This document shows positions 11,104 through 24,061 of a stretch of 64,000 nucleotides of DNA, piece by piece. The notes under the pieces are model-generated. The model worked only from the letters and a program-made list of their open reading frames with translations, did no database searches and had not been told where the DNA came from. The DNA lies in the NCBI GenBank assembly GCA_021399445.1, contig JAJTUQ010000005.1, positions 1 through 64,000 on the forward strand, given 5' to 3'. Position numbers and translations under genes: made by a program. Position 1 is the stretch's first letter; every line of letters starts with the position of its first letter. The DNA comes from Xylogone sp. PMI_703 (lineage: Eukaryota > Ascomycota > Leotiomycetes).

Positions 11104-11934
11104 CTAATACACCCAAGGAATCAGCTTATAGGGCACACTGCTCCTATATACTTCCCACTGCACAGTATACTATCGTTTCATATTAGTATCATACTTCTTT
11201 TTTTTTTTTGGCAGGTGTAATGCACTTACCTGGGATGAACAGTATTCATCTAGGACGGGTATACCTCTATTCATAAAATCCATGAGAAACAACCCACCAA
11301 CGCTCATTGCCCAGATCCACCCACCACTTACTAATGCACAAGCTGTTCTCCGTAACACGTAACCGGCATAATTGATATGTCTCGCTAAGCCGAACAATCC
11401 CTTGATAAAAACTTTTCCAGCATTCCTGGGATCGTCTTTAAACCATTTCCTTTGTGTCTCAGAGATCATTTCTATGGCTAGCGCAATTACATACAACACA
11501 GCCCCTAATTTTGATATTGGTGAAATACTACTTCTATTTTGGAAAATTGAAGGCGTGAAAAAAGTCGAGAGAGCAGTAAAGCCTAAAATTGAATTGATAG
11601 AATTAAGGAAGAACTCGAAAAGGGAGATTTTGATGGCATTTCTAGGCGGCATCTCTTCGTTTGAAATGTATAAGATCCAGTAAAGGCTCTTGAACGCGCT
11701 ACCGACTACCATGCTGAAGAGGATGAGATGTTTGAGGGGAAGGTTAAATATGATGATTGATGTAGTGCCAGGCATCGAGAAGATGTCGTGGGCTTTAAAG
11801 AGCGGTTCGGCGAGATGTCTGGCTAGGATGCCATATTGTAGGAAAGGATCAAGTACTCGGAGACCAACGAAGATGGTGGTTCCGAGCGGAGAAGGTCGCT
11901 TGATGCGGGAGAGGTTATCGTATTTAGAGGACAT
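11104..11934 (-). CDS. DUF1295 / ICMT-like integral membrane protein (252 aa)
   Basis: Two exons, 11934-11230 and 11157-11104, joined across a 72-nt intron (CAG|GTAAGT, branch TACTAAT, acceptor TGTGCAG). Splicing replaces an artificial Lys-rich tail with WEVYRSSVPYKLIPWVY, the expected C-terminus. Several hydrophobic helices precede the signature block LARHINYAGYVLRR and NRGIPVLDEYC, found in DUF1295 / steroid 5-alpha-reductase-C / isoprenylcysteine-methyltransferase-like proteins of the ER membrane. The exact reaction (reduction or methylation) cannot be decided from motifs. It is intact while its neighbours are broken. Confidence 0.75.
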
Positions 11935-12439
11935 GGTAAGGAATTGGCCGTCCGGTATTCAGTGAGAGTCATTAAAGTTTTATATGAAATGAGAGAAGTT
12001 ACCAAAAGGGATACCTTAATTATTGAGTTGTTGAGTAATCCGATCAGCGAACAACACTGCCTTGTCTTGCGGGCTGGGAATGACCCACGGCAAGATTGTT
12101 GACCCGAGTCCCGACATTATCTCATTATGAATATGAAGTAAATTTACTAGCAGAAATTGTGGTCTTTGCGATTTTACTTTACCTTTGCCAGCCTGCAACT
12201 TTAGCAGTTTGTCAGAGGGTAGACCGCTAAACTTAAGCTTGTGTTGGCTAACATTGACCTATGAATGAAGAGTACGGCTATATTTACACGTGACAGTGCA
12301 TCGGGAAACGACTTTAGGTATTGCTAATAATGGAAGGTTACCTCTGAATGGAGCCATTATCATATTCTTAGTAGAAGGACTTAGTGATTTTATGGATAAG
12401 ACTACCTTTAATTAGGCGTGTCTAGAGCTATTAAGAAAC
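11935..12439. other. intergenic
   Basis: Upstream region of the 11934 gene, with no coding or repeat signal recognised. Confidence 0.5.
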
Positions 12440-13703
12440 TCTCTACATCATATCCATAAAGCTAGAACAAATTGTCTTCAGTCGATCCTTGTTTTAACTG
12501 TCTCTCCTTCTCAGCTTGCTCAATCTCGCTTTTAGTCCCCTTCCTCAGGTTACTGCTAGCTTTTGTCCTATCGACCACTTCTACAATTCGTTTTTTGCGA
12601 TAGGTTTACCACTTAAAGAGTAATATACCCTAATCATGTATATCTTTAACATGCAAGATAACTATTGCTAACGTTACAGTATTCTCTAAAGACATTCTAA
12701 CTCCTTGGTTTACACTAAGAGATATTGCGTGAGTTACATCACTCAATATGACCAGTCTTTGCTTTTCAGAGTACCACTTTTCGAGGTTAAGAACAGTGTT
12801 AAATCTTTTAGCTGGTTAATACTTATTCATAATGAAGATTACGAATCATACTTACAGCCAAGAATAATACCTCTTCAGGTATATGTCTTTTATCAATCCT
12901 TTAACAACATCTAACCGTTCTTCACTATCAAATCTCGCCAACAGTCTTACTAACTCTCCTTTGTTAAAATCCAGCATCCTCCATTCCTCTGGACTTCTAT
13001 CTGGGACTTCAATCGTCGAGAAAAAAAGTATATCGCCATTCTTGCCTGTAACAGGCATTCTCACGAAAGATCCCTTGGGACCTAATATTACCTTTGCTAT
13101 GTCTAGATCACTTGTTCCTATGGTTTTTCTAAATGTCAACCCGCAAATGGCCAGTTAGTCATTAAAAACTAGCTCACTTCCTTGAGGATATAAGTAATTT
13201 CGCACAAGAGAATAAATACTATTAACATTAACCATTAAATCTGTATCTACCTGCTCACCGCTACTGAACCCAGTACTAGCTTTGTTCCCGTCGATGGATT
13301 CTGAGATAGAAATATAATACATGTTATATCTTACTTTTAATACTTCTCTTTTCGGCCTTAACAAGAATTGTATTTCGTAGAAATGCCCGGTAAAGACACA
13401 GAGCAGGATATCCAAAACGTTTCTCTTCACCTAAAACAAAAGTTCCAATTTGATCTTCATTCATGTTCACCAGATCGACCCCATTATGAGAAAAAGTTAC
13501 TTCTCGAATTTTCGAGTAAATTCCTAAACGAGTACAGATCCTCAATACGTTTGGTGTCAAGACCATGCTTTCACCAATTTGATAATCTTTCGACCGACTC
13601 TCCTATATTGTAGATTTGATACCGAAATTCAATAGTTCAATGGCTAACGCTGGTCCCGTTATCCCTCCACCAATGTGGCTATACGATTGAATGAATTCAC
13701 CAT
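12440..13703 (-). pseudogene. FAD-dependent monooxygenase pseudogene
   Basis: The minus strand reads a p-hydroxybenzoate-hydroxylase-type flavoprotein in pieces. The dinucleotide fold HIGGGITGPALAIELL is near 13660; then VLTPNVLRICTRLGI; FGYPALCLYRAFLR; a middle block ending LYPQGSELVF; LAICGLTFRKTIGT; and a degenerate C-terminal FAD loop (ILSDVTHAISLSVNQG near 12730) where the family has GDAAHA. Disablements: TAG at 13605-13603, a frameshift near 13340, TAA at 13157-13155, and probably a one-base slip near the start. The G-to-S and A-to-T changes in the FAD loop are all transitions. In life it would have hydroxylated or epoxidised an aromatic or polyketide-type substrate. Confidence 0.8.
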
Positions 13704-14567
13704 TGTACATCGTAAGTGATTATGTCTAAGTGAAGCTTTTATACATCGAGTTATACGAATCATATGCGGAACGTGAGATCAATACTTAAATACATGGATA
13801 AGTTCCATGGAGGTGCTGGTAGTAAGCTGTGTTACACCGCGTTCTGACGAGGCTCATTATCTCCCAGTGCTAAGTACGTTTGGTGGTAAAGGAGGTTCTG
13901 TCAAACGCCAACTAAAGCACCTATCAGAAGTGTCCAGTTCAGGGTGTATCTGATTGGCCTGTAAATGCTAGTACTGTACTAAAAGATGCATCAATAACCT
14001 ATTATAAATCAATCCCATTGATGACTAACTTAGTTCCACCACTGTTGTGGTGGGTCATGCTAACCTTCTCTTTTGATCCTGTGCGTCAGAGGCTTCGCTG
14101 GTACTTCTCTTTAGGGGTTAGCGGCGATCACAAATTGAGGTGCGCCACCGCCACTACAAATCTATTAGATAGCTTTCCAGGGCGAAGCTATTCCTTTTTA
14201 ATTCAACTTACTAAATGCATTCAAGACCAAATTGCTTCTAGGTAAATCTTTTAAACAATATGTATTCATGGCATTTCGGAGTTCGGAAAGGAGGCAGAAG
14301 GCACTAGTAGAAGGGATACACAGCCGCGTGAGAAAATGCCTACTAATCTAATGTTATCAAAATATAAGTGACGAATTTACGACTAGATCATGTTGTTTTA
14401 GAATTATGTTGAATAATCTAAACCTTTGCAATTCGTATACTATGGAACATACGTGTATATAAACTACCTTTCGAAAACATTCTTGCAAGGCATTATAACA
14501 ATTTTCTTTGAAAATCACCAGCTACATTTGGACCTGTAGCGAGCCTGAGAAAAGTTTTCGAATTATC
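13704..14567. other. intergenic
   Basis: Lies between two divergent pseudogenes. A short plus frame at 14018-14245 has no recognisable motif. Nothing else seen. Confidence 0.5.
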
Positions 14568-15614
14568 ATGATGAAAGTCCTTGTTATTGGAGGCGATGGG
14601 GCCCAGGGCATACCCGTCGTAAAAGGTCAGATAGTTTCTCTGTTATGAGTACTTCCATTAACCTTTTTGATGTATAGAGCTGGTTAAAAATGGTTATTCT
14701 GTCCGTGTTCTTACTCGCGATAAGAACTCTGATAACGCGAAAAAATTAAGCATCTTACCCAATGTGCAATATTGATGACAACGATCTGCATTCTGCTTTC
14801 AAAGGTGTTGATTACGCATTTGTGAATATCAACAGTTTTGCAATTGGAATGAAGAACGAAATCTACTGGGGTATTCGGATTTTTGAGATTGCCGTTCAGT
14901 CTGCAGTCAAACATTTTGTGTGGTCATCTCTTGATAATGTTGCACCAAAAAGGAATTTCTCTGACCAATATCGTGTTGGCCATTATATTGGAAAGGGTTT
15001 TGTTGAACAATGGATATCTACTCTTCCACAAAGTCCTATGCGTTGGTCTATTCTCACGACAGGCCCATAATATTGAAATGCTATTTGAAGGACTTGCTCC
15101 ATCTCGGCAGGAGGATGGAACTGTGGTTTTTTCTGCTCCGTTAAATGATGGTGCTATACCTTTTGTTCATCTTGACGATCTGGGCCATTACGTGAACTGG
15201 ATCTTTACCAATCCGGAAGAATCTGCTGGCTTCAATTTGAAAGTCGCTATTGACCATGTTCATTTTAAAGACCTTGCTACAGCTTTTACCAAAGTCACTG
15301 GAACACCTGCGATATACCAAAATACTTCAATCGACAGTTGGTTTGAGAACGGGTCTATGGTATCTATTCAACATGATAAGCTTGGCGCTCAAGTAGCTGG
15401 AGATGACAATACATTGTTAACTTGGCGTGAAAACTTTTCCGCCTGGTGGAGATTATACCAAGAGTCAGGAGGAAATAAAGGATTGATAACACGGGATTAT
15501 GCACTACTTGACAGGATCCACCCGAATAGGGTGAAAACTGTAGAGCAATGGATTCAAAAAATGGGATTCACAGGTGACAGAAAGAGTGTATTGAAGGATT
15601 ATCAAGGGGCTTAA
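14568..15614 (+). pseudogene. NmrA-like NAD(P)-binding protein pseudogene
   Basis: Begins MMKVLVIGGDGAQGIPVV, a Rossmann GxxGxxG start, then a 52-nt intron (14626-14677) leading into ELVKNGYSVRVLTRDK. The frame slips near 14765 (expected V-Q-...-N-I-D-D) and again near 15069 (one base lost between TTGP and IEMLFEG). The remaining blocks are strongly NmrA-like: DDNDLHSAFKGVDYAFVN, HFVWSSLDNV, FVHLDDLGHYVNWI. Without the two slips the protein would be about 330 residues. NmrA-like proteins are redox sensors or atypical reductases and are common beside secondary-metabolite enzymes. Confidence 0.8.
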
Positions 15615-16561
15615 TTCCGAGAGGTGGAAATTGTATAGCATCATGTTGGTATTATACGTACCCAGAAGCATTGGAGAAGAATATCGCCCGAAATTTCCTG
15701 TAACAAGTTAGTTATCCATCGCCTCTTTGAAGAGCTACTTCCACCAAGTGACTCCAATGCAGTTCGAACAGCGAAATGAGTAAGGATCGTTGAGTCTGAA
15801 TATAAGGGCTGCCAGAACAAATGGTATGAAATACACCGGCAAATCTCAAATACTGCAACGTTTTCTGCAGCCGTATATTCATTCTTAATGCAGGACACCG
15901 ACAGTAATTCAGTCGGATATTGAACTGGCTGGATGCAGTTATGTTTCGCTAGCACAGATTTAAATATCCAAGGGAGGTTGATAAGTATAGTGCTGTAGAA
16001 CATCAACATTTGTGAGGTAGATGTAGCTGTGAACGTAAACATCGTTGGGAGAATAGTTTCAGTAGCAAAGCTTAATTCTACTCGGAGCCTTGTAGAGACC
16101 TCAAATTAGTAACTTTCGTGCTCATTATCACATTCTTTCGTAGAGCTGATTGAGCAAATCTCGCGTTGTTCGACCTGCAGCGGTTTCGCATTGTTGGCAG
16201 AAGTAGTGGGTTTGCAATCAAATCGCGCCCCTCCGAGCGAATCAACCACTATCGCTCTTATGGTTCAATCTGCAAGTATCCCTGTCCATCGTATTCCATG
16301 CCCACGCTATCCTGTTATGGGACTAGATCACCAAAAATATATTGATTTACTTGAGCAGAGATTGTCCTACTAGAGTGATTGGACTCGACGTGCCAAGCGA
16401 TAACTATGTATTTCGAATATAAAAAGCCGATGTGCTAACATCATATCCTCTTAATTCTTCTCTATAGTATCATATTTAGTTTGACTATTGACTAGCCTTA
16501 CTTATTTCGAATACTGCTATCATTAACATATGTAACGACTTTTAACAATAAATAAACTGTT
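15615..16561. other. intergenic, no assigned gene
   Basis: A minus frame (15641-16042) and a plus frame (16191-16373, ending GLDHQKYIDLLEQRLSY) are open but match nothing recognised. The latter could be a gene fragment. Composition becomes AT-rich after about 16450, at the approach to the decayed amidohydrolase. Confidence 0.4.
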
Positions 16562-17641
16562 ATTAGGAATGCCCTCATTTTCGATAATAGTTTTCTCTAT
16601 AAGGGCCTTAGAGTTACTATTAACAATGTCCTTATTAGTAACATTAGTACAACTACTGATAGTAACGTAGCCAACGTTAATGTCATTGATGCTACAGGGC
16701 TTACTCTTCTTCTTGATTTTATAAATACTTATATTTATCTCGATATTAATCTAAAGAATTCGATAAATCTTTTCCGGGTGTTAACTAGAAATGGTATTAT
16801 TACATCCCTCGATATAAGTATTTTTCTTACCCTGTTGTAACAAAGTCTTCGAAGTCACTCTGATATTGTTAATATCCGATTTGTAGGAAATATTGTTACC
16901 AGTAATAGAAATTTCTATAGCCGTTTCAAACAAATAGCTAAAGAAAGCTTAGTAAACAGTCCTGAACTTGTACAGCGTTTCGTGGAAAATAGAGTAGCCG
17001 AAGGCATTGATTATATCAAGATTGTGGTTAACATTCTTGGGCCAAGTCAGGAAATTGTCAATATACTTGTAAGTAAGGCTCGAAAAAGAGGGAAACTAAA
17101 TACTGCCCATGCTACCCGAAACGAAACCTTTGTTATGGTACAGAAAGCAAAAGTTGATATTATCATATATATTCCTTTGGATTTTACTCTTGATGAGTCT
17201 GCCGTCAAGTTGATAAAAGACAAAGGTCGAGTTTGTGTTTTAACACTTGTAATGGCAGAGAAATTGTCAAGTAGCGGATTTATCCCGGGAATGAATTACA
17301 AAACAACTAAAGATTCTGTTGTTTTACTATATGGAATTGGTGTACTTATCCTTGCCGGAACTGATTCAAATCGATCTCAAATGGCAGCAGGTAATCATGG
17401 AGAGAGTTTCCATCACGAGTTGGAATTGCTGAAAAATGCTGGATTGTCTTATGAAAAGGCACTTAGAGCAGGAACAAGTCTGCCGGCGAAATGGTTTTTG
17501 TTGCAGGATAGAGGTGTAATTGAAGTTGGCAAAAGGGCGGACTTGATACTTGTCGAAGGGAACTCACTAGACGACATTTCTGCAACCAAAAAAATAAGGA
17601 AGGTGTGGATTGCGGGAAAGGAACTACCATCAGCCGAGTGA
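16562..17641 (+). pseudogene. amidohydrolase pseudogene with RIP-like N-terminal half
   Basis: One frame reads an imidazolonepropionase-type amidohydrolase from IRNALIFDN to VWIAGKELPSAE, interrupted by TAA at 16838-16840 (CAA-to-TAA is the likely origin) and lacking a start codon. The metal-binding D-A-H-V-H-L reads N-T-Y-I-Y-L: both histidines became tyrosine and Asp became Asn. The later metal His is also Tyr (DIIIYIPLD). All are C-to-T or G-to-A. The C-terminal third is well preserved (AHATRNE, LAGTDSNRSQ, HGESFHHELELL, GKRADLILVEG). The N-terminal half is AT-rich while the 3' end has normal composition. Confidence 0.82.
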
Positions 17642-18241
17642 CGTGGCTATATTTGATCCATAGAACAGATGTTGTTATCACTCATTAAAACAGCCCCACT
17701 AATATGGGGGCGTTGAATATGAACCCCGCGATGCTAGTTAGATCGACAATGTTAACAATATCTTCTTCGATTACTAAACCTATGACATTCCTGTTACCGT
17801 ATTTCCAGTTTCACTAACCACGATTTTAGCCTCATTCAGTTAGCCTCATTCAGTACAAGCCTAATGTAAAAACCACTAGTAAGTGCAGGGGTTGCGAAAC
17901 ACATTCTATGCCCAACTGAGTCGAAAACCCGACGATTGTTTACACTGAGGTCATAAATTGCATACTGTATTGATTAGTTTTCGATGAGATGAGGTCGCTC
18001 AAATGTCTCTCTTTGACCTAGCGTCCCCAAATCAGTTCGCGGGTACTTCTTTCTTGGGAATAGTGACGGTAAATGCCGTGCCACGCCGATCGTCCCTGAC
18101 TGATCGAGGAAGTAGCAACGAAATAGCTCCCGACAAATATATTCATTTCACCATTCCATTGATTCACTAAAATGTGTCTTGCTTAGAACTCGACCAAGAA
18201 AGGAATAATGAACTTTAGTGATCGTGTAACCCTTTGTTAAG
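17642..18241. other. intergenic, promoter side of the Zn2Cys6 gene
   Basis: A short direct duplication of tTAGCCTCATTCAGT occurs near 17826-17855. No gene recognised. Confidence 0.45.
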
Positions 18242-20142
18242 ATGACCAATGTTGCCGGATCATCTAGACGCTGTAAGGAATGCGGGTTACGTCGTATTAG
18301 GGTACGTGGATTCCACTCTGTCGATGTGAGTCTTTCAAGCAGTAGAATATTCTAACGATGTAAAGTGTGGTCTCGAGCAACCAAGCTGTGCCCAGTGTCT
18401 GAGAAGCAACATCCAGTGTAGCGGTCCGAGGGCAGGCCCTATTTTTGTCCATCGAAATATTAATAATATTCGAAGTATATCAGACAGGAGAATTTTGAAT
18501 TCGGCAATCCGCAATCAATCTAAGGATAATTCAATCCAACATGAAAGGCCTCTACAAGTTGCTTACCGGAATCAACTGGTCAGAAGCTTCACGGCAGCTA
18601 CTCCGACAGCCTCGACTATTAGTGGTTCCGCAGATTTATTTCGCTCTATTGTATATGATTTTTGGATCACAATAAACGATCGGGCCCTAAACCAAGATGC
18701 CCAGACACTGATGTTAATTAGCACCCAGACCATGATACCACTGTCGTTCAAGAACAAAGCTCTGGCAGCTGCCATATTTGCCGTCTCAACAATGTACTTT
18801 GGAAGGAAAAGAGATGATTGTAAACTACAACGGCTGGGTAGAACAGCTTACTCTACTGCATTAGGTTGCTTTCGCTCTGAACTTAGTCAGGCTTTTAACT
18901 CTATGGCTGGTCAAGAACGTCAAAAGGAGTTGTCAGTTTTGGTATCACTAGCTTTGATGTTATTCGAGGTATCTTCCCGAAGTCAAAGAGAAGACAAGAG
19001 ATTATTTGGCTTATTACTAACTGTAGTGTTGTAGTGTCTAGCAAATGGACCGAATGAAGAGGGCTTCTCTCATCATCTCAATGGAGTTCTTGACATAATT
19101 AAACTTTCTGGGCCCCAAAGCTTACAATCTCCAGCTTCAACAGCGGCCTATAATACTATTCGTGGTATTGTTGTAAGTCAGAGTGACTATCTCATCTATT
19201 ATTTTTTAATGGGTAATGTTTCTTCTGTAATTGATACTGATATATCTTGCCGGGCAGTTTAGCGAAGGATTGAGAGGTCGTAAAGAAACCTTTCTTGCCA
19301 CTGACTATTGGACCATTGTTCCCTATCAATTTACAACTAAGACACCTAGGGATCTGTTACTGGATATTACTCTCCAGATACCCACTCTACTTGAGCGCTC
19401 TGACAGGTTATTACATCGGTTTACTGAAAGAGATGCAAACGAACAGAGACACATAAATGGCCAGGACTCCCAGTACCCTCGACATACTGAAACTATAAAA
19501 TTCATTCAAGACTGCGACTGTTTGATTCACAAACTTTCCAACTGGATCCAATATATGCAAGAGTTAGAAAAAGGGCCTCTCTGGTGGTACTCAGGAGAGT
19601 CTGGTTCATATATTGGAGAACCAACGACCGAGAACCGCCGACTCTTGAACCTGGAGTGTGAAGGCAGCACTCATCAAATGCCAACAATATATTTCTCTAG
19701 TCCCAGGGTCCCCGGATTGGTTATATATTATTGGAGCGGAATGCTTGAGCTCTCTACTTCAATACTCTCGGTGCGCAAACACCGACACTCTGATATATTT
19801 TATCCAATGCTTGGTGAACTCCTAGGTGGTGATTCTCCGTCTATGTCCATGAACATAGGTAATGTAACGGAAATTGCCATGAATATCTGCCAGACCATTA
19901 TACACCATATCTCGTTCTTAGAAGGTTGTACAATGACACCTGTTTCGTTAAAACTTACGCAGGAGTACTTCACATGTATTCTCTCTTATGACTATCATGG
20001 ATGCTGGGGAGATGTTTCTGATACAGTACACAATCATGAAATGGCTAGAATTGGACTTGAGTATTGTAAGAAAGGGCAGGAGATACTACAGAATGCTCGA
20101 AAAAAATCATCGAAGTATACTGATATAGTAGAGCTGGAATAG
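18242..20142 (+). CDS. Zn2Cys6 transcription factor (561 aa)
   Basis: Exons 18242-18301, 18366-18968, 19035-19172 and 19258-20142; all junctions keep frame and give 561 residues. The first intron (GTACGT...GTAAAG) falls inside the zinc cluster. Once removed, the six cysteines show exact CX2CX6CX6CX2CX6C spacing (starting CKEC and ending CLRSNIQC). A short linker leads to a fungal-specific regulator domain with helices such as ALAAAIFAVSTMYFG and HHLNGVLDIIKLSGP, and an acidic C-terminus. It is a nuclear DNA-binding regulator. Being intact between dead metabolic genes, it may be the former local regulator of that group, or it may now act elsewhere. Confidence 0.83.
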
Positions 20143-21478
20143 CCGTTATTACTTCCTATTTTCAAGAGAAACTTTGTATATGATATCAATTGCGTGAGGA
20201 TTTCGATCATGGCACATCTAGTTCTAAAAGAGATATGGCGACAATGAGTCTTTGTTTTTAAAGGGAAGACTTAAGTTTGATTGAGACTCGCTCTACAACA
20301 AGAGTAGCGATAAACTAGTTGGGGATCTGGGAAGAGCTCTAAATAATTGTTTAAGGATCCTTCTGGCCAAAGCCTTGCAATAAAAATTATGAATACAGTG
20401 AGTAATGTGGTATTAGCACAGAATTGGGAGAATGAATTCAGTTGCGGCACATCAAACCTCTTGTTTTACATGACAGCCAGCCAGTTCGTGGACCGTTTGA
20501 AAGTGTCTGATAACCACACTTCTCGCTCAATGTACAGCGCAATATTATATCAATTGCAGTATGGAATCAAACTTCACACAATGCATTTACTATACAATGG
20601 TGTTGCTCTTTCTGCTCTGACCTGCTCTGGTTTTCACACGTGCCCAGTAGAGATATCATCATTCGTATTAAGCCCAACGGATGATAATATCACAAAAGGA
20701 CATGGGATATAACCAAGAATAGCGCATTATGTTTGAAATCTCATATCTCCTCCATAATCAAGATCAAGAGGCAATTTCGATATTGATTAATCATCAATAG
20801 ACTGCGGGCGCGCCCCCCTCAAAAAAACCTCCTACCTGCGCCAAGAGGGCCACAGTCGCCCCAACTTCCTTATTTGGTCATAGTCATCTCCAACCAATAT
20901 ATGATTTTGACAACGGTGCGTTATGTACAAGTATCACGCTAACAAACACAATTAGGGAAAACAAATTTCAGATGCTGTTATTTGGCAGCCTTCAGTTTAC
21001 CCTGCCACTCTGAAACAAATCTTAACCGCCCCCGCGCCTGACATGTATCTAGATCCTCCAGTCAAAACTATAGGTTGGTTAATTAACAGGCGCACCTTTT
21101 GAATCCATGCGCAGTGATCACTAAACAAGAAAGAATGAGGAGGAAAGTATCTAGATCTAGCATCATACGGCAAAAGTCCAACATTAATAATATCACTGAG
21201 AATTTATAATTACACCATATTATAGCTTAAACTCCGACACAAGAATGTGGTTCATCTCCGATGCATAGGAATCGTACTTTTTTATTCGAAGACCTCAGCT
21301 GATTCGATACCTGTAGCCCAGGATATGGTAAGTTGTACTACCTAGAAACAACAAAGCCAGGAGAGGGCCAATCAATTTCAATAAAGCCAAGCATTTAAAA
21401 TATAAATATGGGTTGCTCGTCGGACGTGTTTTGAACTTTCCAATATAGTATTGTTACATATTTGATCTGTATTTCATC
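20143..21478. other. intergenic, one unassigned ORF
   Basis: A plus frame at 20347-20712 (121 codons, TTG-initiated) has no recognised motif. A short GC-rich patch with CGGGCGCGCCCCCC lies at about 20806. The 3' part serves as promoter region of the reductase at 21479. Confidence 0.4.
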
Positions 21479-22634
21479 ATGCCAGGAGAACTTGTACTTG
21501 TTAGTTATTCCAGCCTTTGTTGCTGAATCTAACTAATGTATCATATAGATCACCGGTGTATCAGGATTCATCGGATACCAAACTCTCGTGAAGGCATTAG
21601 CAGCTAATTATCACGTCCGTGGCACTGTTCGAAAGTCCTCTCAGAGAGATACGATCACGAAATCCAAATCTGTAGTACCCTATCTCAAAAACTTGGAAAT
21701 CCTTATTGTGCCCGATATTCTTACACCCGGAGCCTTTGATGAAGCCTTGAAAAGCGTTACATACGTGATACATGTTGCGTCACCCCTAGCAAAACCGGTA
21801 GAGAAAACGAATATGTATCCACTAAAGAGGTGCAAGGCTAATTTGGCGCATAGTCGGAAGATCCACAAACAGATATTATTGAACCTGCAGTTAAGGGCAC
21901 AACTAATCTTCTGGAATGTGTTATTAAAACATCTAGTGTCAAAAGAGTTGTTTTTACATCTTCTGCTGTAGTTTCCTTTACACCTGGAAAGGAGACCACA
22001 GAACCTATTACTGGTAAGCCCTTATTAATATAAAACTTCCAGGCATTTAACGACAGTAGAGAATACTATTGTTCCACGTCCATCTCCACCATGGGGTAAC
22101 TTCATGGAAGCCTACATAAAGAGCAAGGTTCTAGCATTTTATGCCACTCAGGACTGGATGACAACGAACAATCCTAGCTTTGATGTTATTAACATCATGC
22201 CCAGTTTTGTCTTAGGTGCTAATAAGCTTATTACAAATGCAAAGGAAATTAACAGCGGAACCAATAGCTTTATGTTAAATATTCTCTTTGGACATAAAAG
22301 CTCTCACCCTTTGTCAGGAACTTCGGTCCACATAGATGATGTGGCCTTCGCACATATCAAAGCACTTGATCCCACTGTTGCAGGAAATCAGTCATTTTTA
22401 CTTTCATCATCCACTGACGGAATAATCTGGGATGATGTGATTGAAATCGCACGCAAGAACTTTCCCGTTATAATTGAGAAAGGATTGATGCCGTTGGATG
22501 GAACATTGGAAACGCAGAAATGTATGATTGATGCTTCAAAGGCAGAGAAGCAATTAGGGCTGAAGTTCAAATCATACGAAGAACAAGTAAAGAGTTTGGT
22601 GGGATACTATTTGGAACTTATTGGGGAGAATTAA
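21479..22634 (+). CDS. DFR-like NAD(P)-dependent ketone/aldehyde reductase (335 aa)
   Basis: Extended short-chain dehydrogenase of the dihydroflavonol-reductase / Gre2-like group, reducing a carbonyl with NADPH in the cytosol. Exons 21479-21499, 21549-21797, 21854-22013 and 22057-22634 (336 codons with stop). Splicing creates the N-terminal MPGELVLITGVSGFIGYQ cofactor fold, TYVIHVASPLAKPSEDPQTD, VVFTSSAVVSF and the catalytic-type YIKSK (Y and K of YxxxK). The last intron is only 43 nt, so its acceptor is the least certain. The C-terminal substrate domain ends with a typical ASKAEKQLGLKF block. Its length matches the family. It sits among decayed metabolic genes but shows no disabling change. 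Confidence 0.82.
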
Positions 22635-24061
22635 CTGTAGTGGATACGACGTGGTTAATTTAATTCCTACTGTTTCATCACAACTACAGATTACTAGTAG
22701 GATAAAGATCTCAAAATCCTGCTTTTTATGCTAGCAGCTCGTACGGATGATTCAGTTGGCAGATACCTAAATCCCTAGCGTTAGTAAATCGAGAATGTTT
22801 AATACTTAATTCGAAATTCTTAATGATGAGCACTTGGCTTGTTTCCGTTGCTTCATTTTCTGTCCTAATCTTCCCAAGCACCGATGACGATTGACAACTG
22901 AACGTTAGTATTCTCGGAGATAGGTTGCGTGCTTTATGCCTTCACCAAGGTATATCTGGCGCTAGGTCACGGCACATGACATTGTTTTCAGTCATTTCCA
23001 CTTGTATATAAGATTATTTATCACTTCATGCTTTGTGCTATAGGGTTAGCGTTTCTTTTAATTACAGGTAGGCCAATAGTTAAAAGTACGCTTCTTATGT
23101 TTGATTACTCTCTGGTTTGTCTAATCCACGTTCACGTTTCGTATATTGATGCCCCTCTCAATCTTCCGAAAACTGATATATGTCCACCTTAATCATCTTT
23201 GCCATTTTTGCGAAATGAATTGCTAGACAATGCTAAATTAACAGGATTTACGTGGATATAGTCTCATCACTAGCCCACTATTTAATTCTATTTTAAATGT
23301 ATAATTTAATAGATATGTTATTCAATTGATTTTGCTTCATGAGTCTTGAAATCTGAGTTAGAGCTCTATTAGACCGGATATAACTTAAGAGTCATGCCTT
23401 GTAGTGTTGGAACCAGAATCTTTCGCGCGTTCAACGTTAATATTATCTCACGTTCTTCGGAATCAAAGGATGAAACTTATTATTTTTCTTTTGTATCGCA
23501 CTGGATCTCACCTCTTCGCTCTGTCTGATATTCAGGGGCTGTTTTTTGAAAAGTTTAAACAAGTTGTTCTGAATACATGCAGCTCAGGCATTTGGTATTC
23601 CTATTGGTATAGCTAGGGAGATGGCTGTGGAAAGGGAACTGTGCTCAAAAGCCTCCGCAGACCACTGGAATTTCGTCATTCTGTAGTTCTTGCAATGTTA
23701 ATGGATTACAGAAACAATGTGAAGATCTGTTCCTCTCTACAAATAATAAGGGAATAATATAATGTCTTCCACGTCCTTCTGTAAAATAGGTAATAAACAC
23801 AAGCTACTTAGATCAAATGGAAGCTACCAACTTGCCGCTGCTAACTGTCACAAACCCTGTAGAAGTAACGTCAGGCCTGAGGCTCGGTAGCAAGCGCTAC
23901 ACAGAGAACCTGTCAGAAGTTGTGCTTATGTAATAGGCACTATGGGGCTAGTCGAGCAGAGATTTAAGGGGTTTACATAGAACATTGTAACTAGCAGTTC
24001 ATAGAGTCACTACACCATACAATTTATATGCACTCCAGCCTAACCACTGCGCCGTAATCTC
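22635..24061. other. intergenic
   Basis: No coding signal of note; a 70-codon frame at 23404 is unsupported. The stretch from about 23860 to 24060 next to the LTR could be older repeat sequence but no boundaries are visible. Confidence 0.45.

Noticed and set aside
21588..22056. Frameshift in the DFR-like reductase
   Set aside because: A 56-nt intron (21798-21853) with GT..AG borders and a GCTAAT branch site puts the conserved blocks in one frame.
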